Of a stretch of DNA of 64,000 nt, positions 25,333-35,100 are shown piece by piece. Under the pieces are notes generated by a model. It did not search any database, had not been told where the DNA came from, and was given only the letters and a program-made list of their open reading frames with translations. Both the position numbers and the translations under genes were made by a program. Numbering within the stretch: the stretch's first letter is position 1; the number at the start of each line of letters is the position of its first letter. This stretch comes from JAXLVB01 sp046329195 (GTDB lineage Bacteria > Bacteroidota > Bacteroidia > Cytophagales > Spirosomataceae). The stretch is taken from contig JAXLVB010000001.1 in the NCBI GenBank assembly GCA_046329195.1, positions 2,356,001 to 2,420,000 of the forward strand, written 5' to 3'.

Positions 25333-28260
25333 TCAGTTCCATTCAGAAGGAGTCTTTCCAAATCGCTCCAAAAAGACCTTAGCAAAATAGGATAGGCTCT
25401 CAAATCCTACTTGAAAAGCAACCTCCGAAACATTGCCTTTTTTATCTTTGAGCAGCACCGCCGCTTTGTCTAAGCGATAATTTCGGATAAATTCAATCAC
25501 CGTCTGATTGGTTAAGGCCTTTAATTTACGCCGAAGTTGCGAAGACGACATCATCAACAACTCAGCCAAGGTTTCTACTTCAAACGTTGGATTAAGGATG
25601 TGTTGGTCAATGATTTGCCCCACCTTACGTAAAAATTCATCGTTAGGAGTCAATACTTTTGGCGCATCATCTACGATCGGAATCAGGGATTGACCACTAT
25701 TGTATTTTTGACGCAACGTTTCCCGGATGGAAATTAGATTTCGCACCCGAATTTGTAATTCGTTGGTATTGAACGGCTTAGCTAAGTAGTCGTCGGCTCC
25801 TAAGGCTAAGCCATCCAAGCGGTCTTCGAGTGTGGCTTTAGCTGTGAGCATAATCACCGGAATATGACTGGTACGCATATCAGTTTTTAAGGCTTTGCAA
25901 AAGCCAAAGCCATCTAACCGAGGCATCATTAAGTCACAGATAACCAAATCGGGAATCAGCTCCCTTGCCATTTCTAAACCTTCCTGCCCATCTTTGGCTT
26001 CCAGAATTTGATATTCTGTTTCAAACTGCCCCCGCACATAGCGACGCAAATCAGCATTATCTTCCACAATCAACAAGATAGGCAACTCGCTGTTTGATTG
26101 TACGTTATTGCTTAGAAGAACAGGAAGTGAAGCGGATAGAGAAGACTTGGCTACCACAACATCACTTCCCAAGAGCGACTGAGGCCAACTTTGTTCATCA
26201 ATCGGCAACTGTACAGAGAAGGTGGTACCCTTGCCCACCTGACTCTCTACGGCTATGCTTCCTTTGAGCACTTCGACTAACTCTTTGACCAAAGCCAGCC
26301 CAATGCCCGTGCCTTCGTAGTTGCGAATGTTACTATCATCACCTTGATAAAAACGATCGAAAATATGAGGTAAGCGATCGGCTTCAATACCGATGCCCCA
26401 ATCCTGTACCTTCAACACCAATTGTTGCTCAGTATAGTTGGCATGGACCTCCACTCTTCCGTTTTCGGGTGTAAACTTAAAGGCGTTTGAGAGTAAGTTG
26501 GTGACAATCTTTTCCAGTTTGTCAGCATCAAAATAGGCCATTTGATGTTCTTGGCTTTGACGGTACTGAAACAGCATATTTCGGTCTTGTGCCAGCGATT
26601 CAAAGGAAGCAAATATGTACTTCAAGAAAGGAGGTAAGTCGCCCTTTTGCACCTGCGTTTCCATTTTTCCTGCCTCCAACTTGCTCAAATCCAACAGTTG
26701 ATTGATTAGCGACAGCAATCGTTCGGCGTTTTGTTGCATGAGATGGAAGATGTCCCGTTGGGGGAACTCTTTTCTCAAGTCTTTCAGCGGGGAGAGGATG
26801 AGCGTTAACGGAGTACGGAACTCATGGGAAATATTAGCAAAAAATCGAGTTTTGAGTGTATCAATTTCGGCCAAGCGCTCGGCTTCTTTGTGTTCAAAAG
26901 AAAGTTGCCGAGTGAGTTCATCTTTTCGGATGCGCTGACGGTAGTAGAGAAAATACCCTCCAATCAAGACCAACAACAACAACAAAGAAACCACGACAAT
27001 CCAAAAACGAGCGTTTTGTGATTGCTCATTGGCCAGTTCGGCTTGTAGCTTGAATTTCTCAGCATCAAACCGAACAGAAGCCTCAGAAGAGGCTAACTGT
27101 AAGTCTTGTTTATTGGCTTTGGCCAGTGCCTCTTGGTAGAGGCTCTGGTGGAGGAAAGCGCTTTTGTAATCGCCCAAAAGGGTATCAGCAATCATCCGAT
27201 TTTTATAAATAGCCCTCAGTACAGAATTGCGATCTGCCTCGTTCTTTTGGCGTTGTATGGTGGTAATAGCCAAGTTAAAATACCGAATCATTTCGTCATG
27301 GTTGCGCTTCACGCCTGCTACCTGACACAGGTTGCCGTACACCTTTGCCACATCATCGTGGCCGTCGGGTCGGTAACGCAGTCGGTAGGTCAGTTCTTTC
27401 AGAAAATAAGGTTCGGCATCAACTGGATTGGGATAATGGTTGAGGATAATTTCACCGATATTTCCACTTAAAGCACCGACTCGGATACTGTCTTTTTTGG
27501 TATGTACCTGAGCAATACCCAATTTGTTGTAGCGGATGGCTTCGGCATATTGTTTTTTCTCGACCAAACATTTAGCTAAGTTTCGATACAACTGGATGCG
27601 GTGCTGATCTACGGGATCTTTCTGAATGTATTGCTCTCCCTCTTTCAAATAGCGAAATGCCGTTTCATAGTCAGCAATTCTTTCCAAATAGTACAATCCC
27701 AAATAATTGAGGTGATAGCCAGCAAAGAGGTTGTTTTCGTAACCGAGTTTGCGATACATCAAATCAGCCGTTAGCAAATGGTTGATCGCTCGTTCGGAAT
27801 AATCGCTTGTTAAATACAGCGTTACCCCCATGTAGTGTTCGTTGTCAGCACTGACCGACATGGTGAGCGCATCGGGCGGCAATGCCTTAAGTTGGGAACA
27901 GACACGGTTATAATAAAAAGCATACGCTTTTTCGTTTTTCTGCTTACCACTCAATAAGTACAGACCCTTGAGGTATTCGGCAAAGGCTGCCAATACTTTA
28001 TCGCCTGTTTTATCGGCATATTTTTTTACGGAACCGATTTCAACAAATGCCTGGGTACTGTCGAGGCTTTTCCAAACCGAATGCAGGTGCAAGGTTAAGC
28101 TATCCAAACGAGCTTGCCCCTGTAAGCGCAGGTAGTTTTCCGTACTTTTCTGAGCCCACCCAGCCAATGTAGGTAAGATGATGAATGCCAAAAGAGCGAT
28201 GCTGAACTTGAGGTACTTTTTCAACTCAAAAACGGTGGTAAAACAAGATACATAATCCAT
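25333..28260 (-). CDS. Hybrid two-component system regulator with TPR sensor (HTCS 2)
   Basis: 975 residues. A hydrophobic signal segment (about 14-37) is followed by a periplasmic TPR-like helical sensor to about residue 410 (for example ETAFRYLKEGEQYI, YAEAIRYNKLGIAQ). Then come a TM helix (FWIVVVSLLLLLVLIGGYFLYY), HisKA with His479 in ANISHEFRTPL, HATPase (GTGIGLALVKELVEVL), a receiver with Asp776 in VICDLMMPRLDG and a C-terminal AraC-type domain. From HisKA onward it resembles HTCS 1 closely, but the sensor is of a different class (TPR rather than propeller), so the inputs differ. The ATG at 28260 was chosen; GTG at 28266 is an alternative. It is divergent from adhesin 2 across a 750-nt regulatory region. 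Confidence 0.93.
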   Translation of the reverse strand: MDYVSCFTTVFELKKYLKFSIALLAFIILPTLAGWAQKSTENYLRLQGQARLDSLTLHLHSVWKSLDSTQAFVEIGSVKKYADKTGDKVLAAFAEYLKGLYLLSGKQKNEKAYAFYYNRVCSQLKALPPDALTMSVSADNEHYMGVTLYLTSDYSERAINHLLTADLMYRKLGYENNLFAGYHLNYLGLYYLERIADYETAFRYLKEGEQYIQKDPVDQHRIQLYRNLAKCLVEKKQYAEAIRYNKLGIAQVHTKKDSIRVGALSGNIGEIILNHYPNPVDAEPYFLKELTYRLRYRPDGHDDVAKVYGNLCQVAGVKRNHDEMIRYFNLAITTIQRQKNEADRNSVLRAIYKNRMIADTLLGDYKSAFLHQSLYQEALAKANKQDLQLASSEASVRFDAEKFKLQAELANEQSQNARFWIVVVSLLLLLVLIGGYFLYYRQRIRKDELTRQLSFEHKEAERLAEIDTLKTRFFANISHEFRTPLTLILSPLKDLRKEFPQRDIFHLMQQNAERLLSLINQLLDLSKLEAGKMETQVQKGDLPPFLKYIFASFESLAQDRNMLFQYRQSQEHQMAYFDADKLEKIVTNLLSNAFKFTPENGRVEVHANYTEQQLVLKVQDWGIGIEADRLPHIFDRFYQGDDSNIRNYEGTGIGLALVKELVEVLKGSIAVESQVGKGTTFSVQLPIDEQSWPQSLLGSDVVVAKSSLSASLPVLLSNNVQSNSELPILLIVEDNADLRRYVRGQFETEYQILEAKDGQEGLEMARELIPDLVICDLMMPRLDGFGFCKALKTDMRTSHIPVIMLTAKATLEDRLDGLALGADDYLAKPFNTNELQIRVRNLISIRETLRQKYNSGQSLIPIVDDAPKVLTPNDEFLRKVGQIIDQHILNPTFEVETLAELLMMSSSQLRRKLKALTNQTVIEFIRNYRLDKAAVLLKDKKGNVSEVAFQVGFESLSYFAKVFLERFGKTPSEWN

Positions 28261-28422
28261 AAACACGAATTAGTAAAGAAAGTTTTAAGGGTATCGAAAT
28301 GGTGCAAGAGTTAGAAGATAAGATGCTAAAAATCAACAACAAGAGGTCTTCGTTCTTGCTTTCTGTCTCTATGTCTATCAGCTTGTAATGATTCGATAAT
28401 TGGATCAGAATAAGTTAATGTA

Positions 28423-28430
28423 CAAATCTA
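28423..28430 (-). promoter_or_regulatory. Possible HTCS 2 -7 element
   Basis: TAGATTTG on the minus strand matches TAnnTTTG. It lies about 160 nt upstream of the HTCS 2 start. The -33 region is weak. Confidence 0.4.
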
Positions 28431-28542
28431 CACAAAAAAATTATCGGTAATTGAAATGTACATTTGCCAGCGATGAGTCCATGTTTTTCGTAAGTGTGTT
28501 TCAGAGGCAAAAGGCAAAAAAAAATGCATTTTGGGGCAAAGT

Positions 28543-28584
28543 GTTAAAAACGAGCTAAAGAATGTAAAAAATGAGCTAAAGAAA
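28543..28584 (+). promoter_or_regulatory. Distal pair of 21-bp direct repeats (putative HTCS 2 operator)
   Basis: Units 28543-28563 and 28564-28584 share GT.AAAAA.GAGCTAAAGAA at 21-bp spacing. They are in exact 21-bp register with the proximal pair (28627-28668): the GAGCT cores fall at 28552, 28573, 28636 and 28657. Confidence 0.6.
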
Positions 28585-28587
28585 TTC

Positions 28588-28621
28588 AAAAAAAGTCTGA
28601 GAGGGGTCTCAGACTTTTTTT
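28588..28621. other. Palindrome between the two operator pairs (terminator-like)
   Basis: A perfect 15-bp stem (28588-28602 with 28607-28621; core AGTCTGAGA/TCTCAGACT) with a GGGG loop and flanking A and T runs. It looks like an intrinsic terminator, but it sits in a divergent intergenic region where no gene ends. It fills two 21-bp registers between operator pairs. It may insulate or anchor the regulator. Confidence 0.6.
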
Positions 28622-28626
28622 CATTT

Positions 28627-28668
28627 GTAAAAAACGAGCTGAAGAATGTCAAATTTGAGCTAACACCT
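28627..28668 (+). promoter_or_regulatory. Proximal pair of 21-bp direct repeats (putative HTCS 2 operator)
   Basis: Units 28627-28647 (GTAAAAAACGAGCTGAAGAA) and 28648-28668 (GTCAAATTTGAGCTAACACC) share GAGCT at 21-bp spacing. The TAAC in the second unit is 28 nt from the end of the -7 element, exactly as at adhesin 1. Confidence 0.6.
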
Positions 28669-28684
28669 GCTTGGTGAAATTCTT

Positions 28685-28692
28685 CAACTTTG
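28685..28692 (+). promoter_or_regulatory. -7 element of the adhesin 2 promoter
   Basis: CAACTTTG in the context TTCAACTTTGT. It is positioned relative to the operator exactly as the CAATTTTG of adhesin 1. Confidence 0.5.
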
Positions 28693-28897
28693 TCTCACTC
28701 CTCAGCTACAAATGAAGGAGGAAAGCACAAGTCATTTTCTCTACGTTGACACCCATGCTACTATGAAAACACAACATTTCCCTTTACTGGCCAGCCCATA
28801 ATTTTAGCTATTAATTACTAGGCTCTTTATCACTAAGTAAGCTACCCAGATGGGATAGTTAGGCGATAGCCTTGTCCTTTTTGCACAACAATCTTTC

Positions 28898-28966
28898 GTG
28901 GTAGAAAGGAAAAGGAGGAACAAGGGGGCGTTTGACGAAGCGTTCCTCCTCCTTTTGCACTACTAC
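28898..28966 (+). ncRNA. Conserved structured leader RNA, copy 2 (5' UTR of adhesin 2)
   Basis: The same architecture as 17091-17177. P1 is GTGGTAG (28898-28904) with CTACTAC (28960-28966), P2 is GGAGGAAC (28914-28921) with GTTCCTCC (28942-28949), and P3 has the TTGACGAAGC motif at 28932-28941. Relative to copy 1, an A-U pair in P1 becomes U-A and a G-C becomes G-U, so pairing is kept while the sequence changes. It ends 45 nt before the first downstream ATG (29012). Confidence 0.55.
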
Positions 28967-29011
28967 TTTGTTACCCAATTTCATTTAATAACGTTTAATC
29001 CTTTCTACCCA

Positions 29012-29092
29012 ATGAAAACGTCCTTTCACGCTTTCAGTAAAGTAATCCACTATCTGATGGTAGCTACGACTTTACTTGCCTCTTGCTCCTGA
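29012..29092 (+). CDS. Short lipoprotein-signal ORF (possible remnant N-terminus of adhesin 2)
   Basis: A 26-residue ORF, MKTSFHAFSKVIHYLMVATT followed by LLASCS and stop. It has a full lipoprotein signal with lipobox LASC, but only one residue after the Cys. It occupies the position, relative to the leader RNA, that the adhesin 1 start codon occupies at its locus (45 versus 33 nt). Its upstream context, CTTTCTACCCAATG, is echoed before the next start (ATCTTTCTACCATG at 29195). It may be the truncated original N-terminus of adhesin 2, a leader peptide, or a genuine tiny lipoprotein. Confidence 0.4.
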   Translation: MKTSFHAFSKVIHYLMVATTLLASCS

Positions 29093-29194
29093 TAAGTTGC
29101 AGTATTTAACGTAATTTTCTCGTTTTGAGCTTTCCTAAAAAAGAGTACGATACCCTTATCCGATTCATTTTGAACACACTTAAATCTTTCTACC

Positions 29195-32100
29195 ATGCAA
29201 AGATGTCTCTATCCATTTACCCTAATACGGGTTACTTTTTTTATCATTCTGCGCTTTATTAGCCACAAGGCAAAGGCTCAGTACATAACCGTAACGATTG
29301 TACCAAATAACGCTGGACAAGTGACAGCTACGGTGGGGTACAAGCACTACATTCTTGGTAAGCTCTTGGCTTTGTTAGCCAGTTGTGTGAGGGCTGATGC
29401 CACTGGTTTTGGGTGGCCCAATGGCAGGTTTAACGCCCAAACGAAGAAACACACTACTTCGCCCATCCGTTGGCACCGGCAATTAATGGTTGGCTTTGTA
29501 TTTGTGCTATTAAGTTCCCTTTCGCTACACGCACAGACCGACTGGAACCAAGTGATCAAAACTGCCTCCTCCACCCGCACGGCGAAGTCACCCGAAGGCA
29601 GAGCAGGCGGCGATAGTTTCGGCTATGCAGTAGCGGTGGATGGCAATTATGCCGTAGTAGGGGCGTATTCAGAAGATGAAGATGCTATAGGAGGCAATAC
29701 GCTTGATAATGCCGGTTCGGTGATCGTGTTTGAAAAAATTGCAGGTACTTGGATCCAAATCAAAAAACTCGTTGCTTCGGATCGAGCGGCAAGTGATAAT
29801 TTTGGCTGGTCGGTAGCGATATCCGGCACGACGGTCGTGGTCGGGGCGTATCTGGAAGATGAAGATGCCGCAGGCATAAATACGTTGAGTGCTGCGGGTG
29901 CTGCCTATGTATTTAGCCGTGACCAAGGCGGTAGCAATAACTGGGGTCAGGTCAAAAAACTCGTCGCTTCGGATAGAGCAGCAGATGATTATTTTGGCTG
30001 GTCGGTAGCGATATCCGGCACGACGGTCGTGGTCGGGGCGTTGCTGGAAGATGAAGATGCCGCAGGATTGAATACACGTAATAATGCGGGTTCTGCCTAT
30101 GTATTCAATCAAGACCAAGGTGGTACCAATAACTGGGGGCAGGTCAAAAAACTCGTCGCTTCTGATAGAGCGGCAGGTGATAATTTTGGCTGGTCGGTAG
30201 CGATATCCGGCACGACGGTCGTGGTCGGGGCGTATCTGGAAGATGAAGATGCCGCAGGGGCAAATACCTTGGATGCTGCGGGTGCTGCCTATGTATTTAG
30301 CCGTGACCAAGGCGGCAGTAATAACTGGGGTCAGGTCAAAAAACTCGTCGCTTCGGATAGAGCGGCACAGGATTGGTTTGGTTGGTCGGTAGCGATATTT
30401 GGCACGACTGTCGTGGTAGGGGCGTATCAAGAAGATGAAGATGCGGGTTCTGCTTATATATTTAGCCGTGACCAAGGTGGCAGTAATAACTGGGGTCAGG
30501 TCAAAAAACTCATTGCTTCGGATAGAGCGGCAGGTGATAATTTTGGCAGATCGGTAGCGATATCCGGCACGACGGTCGTGGTCGGGGCATTTCAAGAAGA
30601 TGAAGATGCCGCAGGATTGAATACACGTAATGATGCGGGTTCTGCTTATATATTTAGTCAAGACCAAGGCGGCAGCAATAATTGGGGACAGGTCAAAAAA
30701 ATCGTCGCTTCGGATAGAGCGGCAGAGGATTGGTTTGGCGTATCGGTAGCGATATCCGGCACGACGGTCGTAGTCGGGGCGTTTCTGGAAGATGAAGATG
30801 CCGCAGGGATGAATATGGTTAGTGCTGCGGGTTCGGCATATATATTCAGCCAAGACCAAGGCGGCAGCAATAACTGGGGGCAGGCGCAGAAAATCGTACT
30901 CGAAGATGTTGCCATCAATCAGAATTATGGCTACAGCGTAGCGATAGATGGCAACTATGCCGTAGTAGGGGCTTCCGGAGACGTTACCGATGCCACTGGA
31001 GGAGCAGGTTTACTGGGTGCAGGGGCAGCCTATATCCTACAAAAAAATGGTGGGGTATGGCAGGAGGTCAAAAAACTCGTCGCTTCTGATAGAGCGACAG
31101 GTGATAATTTTGGCATATCGGTAGCGATATCCGGCACGACGGTGGTAGTCGGGGCGTATCTGGAAGATGAAGATGCCGCAGGCATAAATACGTTGAGTGC
31201 TGCGGGTTCGGCCTATGTATTCAGCCGTGATCAAGGCGGTAGTAATAACTGGGGTCAGGTCAAAAAACTCGTCGCTTCGGATAGAGCGGCAGATGATCAG
31301 TTTGGCGTATCGGTAGCGATATCCGGCACAACGGTCGTGGTGGGGGCGTTTCGAGAATCGGTATATATATTCAGCCGTGACCAAGGCGGCAGTAACAACT
31401 GGGGTCAGGTCAAAAAAATCGTCGCTTCGGATCGAGCGATAGGTGATAACTTTGGCATATCGGTAGCGATATCCGGCACGACGGTGGTGGTCGGGGCGTA
31501 TCTGGAAAATGAAGATGCCGCAGGATTGAATACACGTACTGCTGCGGGTTCGGCTTATCTATTCAGTCAAGACCAAGGGGGTGGCAATAACTGGGGTCAG
31601 GTCAAAAAACTCGTCGCTGCGGATCGAGCGACAAATGATCGGTTTGGTATATCAGTAGCGATATCCGGCACAACGGTCGTGGTTGGGGCGTATCTGGAAG
31701 ATGAAGATGCCGCAGGGGCAACTACCTTGAGTGCTGCGGGTTCGGCCTATGTGTTCAGCCAAAACCAAGGTGGTAGCAATAACTGGGGTCAGGTCAAAAA
31801 ACTCGTCGCTGCGGATCGAGCGGCAGGTGATTTGTTTGGCAGATCGGTAGCAATCACCGGCACGACGGTGGTGGTCGGGGCGTATCTGGAAGATGAAGAT
31901 GCCGCAGGGGCAAACACCTTGACTACTGCGGGTTCGGCCTATGTGTTCAGCCAAAACCAGGGGGGGAGCAATAACTGGGATCAGGTCAAAAAACTCGTCA
32001 CTTCGGATAGAGCAGCAGGTGATAATTTTGGCTGGTCGATAGCGATATCCGGCACGACGGTCGTGGTGGGGGCGCCTGTAGAAGATGAAGATGCCGCAGG

Positions 32101-35100
32101 GGGGAATACGCTTCCTAATGCGGGTTCGGCTTATTTTTTTGAAGGAACTACTACTTCTCCCGATTACACCATCACCACGACGGGTAACGTGCTGACCATC
32201 ACCGACGTGTCGGGCAACGGCGAAACGCTTGACATTTCGCAAAATAGCAGCAACATTCGTTTCAATGTAACAGGTCGTACTTATTCTATTGATGGGGGAA
32301 CAACCACCGACTTCACCACGCCTGCCGACGTGGCTCTTTCGGGTATCACGAGTATCGTGGTCAATACTGCCACAGGCAATGATGTAATCAATGTAGGGGC
32401 ATTCACGGCGAATCTACCTTCACTAACCATCAACGGCGGTACGGGCGACGACCAAGTGAATTTCAACGGAGACATCACTTTTGCGACCAATGCCAACCTT
32501 GATGTGGACTTGCAAAACGACGATGCTAGCCCAGGAGTAGATGCCATCACGTTTGCGATTAATGCTAACATTGTGCTTCAAGGAACGGGAGTTGCTACTC
32601 TCAAAGTAAGCAAAAATGTAGTTTTCAATAACGGAAGCACCCTCGGAACGAACAATGGTAACCTCACGGTAGAAGCAAACCAACAGGCAAGCCCTACCAC
32701 TGGTAATTTCAGCGGTGTATCTATGGGCGGTAGTACTCAATTGCAAGTACTGGGTTCGGGTACCTTGACGGTCAAAGGAAAAGGAGGAAATGACGCAACG
32801 GGTAGTCAGATAGGTGTTTACTTAAACTTTGGAGGAGTCATCTATGGAGGTAACAATACCGTTTCGGTAATTGGTAACGGCGGTGCTTCGAGTGGGAATA
32901 GTAACTATGGTATTCTCATCCAAGGAAGTACGTCGAAAATAACCTCTTTGGGCGGCAATGTAACCGTAGAGGGTACAGGTGGAGGAACAGGAACCAGTGC
33001 CGGCAACGACGGGATAAGACTTGCCACTTCTGGTCAAATTACTGCTGCGGGAACGGGTGCGGTAACGGTCACTGGGCGAGGGGGAAGTGCTTCAACGGGA
33101 GACAATAACATAGGAGTTAATGTACAAGCTTCGGCTAAAATCACTTCAGTTGGCGGCAATGTCATAGTCAATGCCTACGGTGGAGGCAGTGGAACTAGCC
33201 AACTGAACTATGGACTTTCGATGAGCCAAAGTGGCGAAATCTCAGCTGGAGGTACTGGAATCGTAACTATCACGGGAGAAGGTGGATTAGCTACTGGTGT
33301 CTCAAACCACGGGATAGCATTGGAAGGCTTGATTACGTCTGCGGGAGGAAATATTGCGCTTACGGGAAAACCGGGCGGCGGAAGTACGACGTATGGTATT
33401 TACATGTCAAAACAAAGTGGGGCTCCCGTCTCCAGCATTACCACGGAAGTAAATGGCGGTAATATTGCAATCACTACCAACAGTTTACGAATAGTAGATT
33501 CGCCCGACATCCGCACTAATTCATCAGGACGTGTAACCCTCAAACCCTTCACAGCAGGTACGGCTATTGATTTTTCTTTTGCCCCTGATGTTACCAATGG
33601 CCCCCTTATTTTATCGGATACTGAACTGGATAGAATCAGTACGGGTACGCTTGTCGTAGGTGATGCTACGATGGGCGATATTACCGTTGGGATTGGAATC
33701 ACTCGCCCTGCCGCTACCAACGTGCAACTCCTCAGCGGCGGCGATGTGATCATCAGTGGCGGTGGATTTAATACCAACGGCGGTACTTTATTGCTCGACC
33801 CAGGCACATCACCTAAAGCTGTAAAACCGACCTTCAACGGGACGGATGTCATTGCCAGCACGCTGTCGTTTAATAGTGATTTACAAATTACCATCAACGG
33901 CACTACCCTCGGCGATGGCACGGGTAGTACCTACACCCAACTCAATGTAGAAGGAGCAATCAATTTGACGGGTGTAGATTTGCTTTTCGCAGGTAGCTAT
34001 GTTCCCGTGGGTGGTAACACATTCACCATCGTCAACAACGACGGTACGGATGCCATCGTGGGTACATTCACAGGTTTGGCCGAAGGCGCAATCCTAAGCA
34101 ATTTTAGAGGAAGCGGCTTGAATGCAAGGATTAGTTATGTAGGTGGAACAGGCAATAATGACGTAGTACTGACCGTAGAAACCCCATGTTCAGCACAGGC
34201 AGGCACCAGCACACCAACGGTATGTGTGGGAGGTGCCATCACGCTGACCTCATCGGGCGGAGGCACGGGGGGAGCCTACACTTGGTCTGGCCCAGCTGGT
34301 AGCGGATACAGCAGCAACAGCCAAAATCCTACGACCTTCACGGCTAACACCACGAGTTTTGGAGGCATTTATAGTGTAACTATTTCCACTACGACAGGTT
34401 GCACGGCCAGTGCGACCACCAGTGTAGAAGTCAAAGCCAGCCCCACAGCTGTTGCAGGTACGAGCACACCAAGCGTATGCGTTGGTGGTGCCATCAATCT
34501 AACCTCCTCGGGCGGAAGTGGTTACAGTTGGAACGGCCCCAACAACTTTAGCAATAACACCCAAAACCCAAGCCCCTTCAGTGCCATTAGTACCAATCAA
34601 GGGGGCATCTATAGCGTCAGTGTAACAGTCGGTAGCTGTACAGCCAGTGCGACGACAAGTGTAGAAGTCAAAGTCAGTCCCACGGCTGTTGCAGGTACGA
34701 GCACACCAATCGTATGCGTTGGTGGTGCCATTACGCTAACCTCCTCGGGCGGAAGTAGTTATAGCTGGAACGGCCCCAACAACTTTAGCAATAACACCCA
34801 AAACCCAACCACTTTCAGTGCCATTAGCACCAATCAAGGAGGCATCTATAGCGTCAGCGTCACCTCGACCAACGGCTGCACGGCCAGTGCGACCACCAGT
34901 GTGCAAGTCATATCAAGTCCCAACGCCCAAGCCGGAGCAACACCTAGCAGTGTCTGCCTAGGCAGCACTATCAACCTGACCTCCTCCGGCGGGAGTAGTT
35001 ACAGTTGGAATGGTCCAAGTAGCTTTAGCAATAACACCCAAAACCCAAGCCCCTTCAGTGCCATTAGTACCAATCAAGGGGGCATCTATAGCGTCAGTGT

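Noticed and set aside
28543..28668. Short direct repeats that might suggest a CRISPR array
   Set aside because: There are only four units, contiguous in pairs without unique spacers, beside a promoter. An operator explains them better.
29669..30859. A 396-codon minus-strand open frame through the FG-GAP repeats
   Set aside because: It is the complement of near-identical repeats, so one chance-open unit opens all of them. It has no start context and no recognisable domain, and the plus-strand frame encodes a coherent protein.
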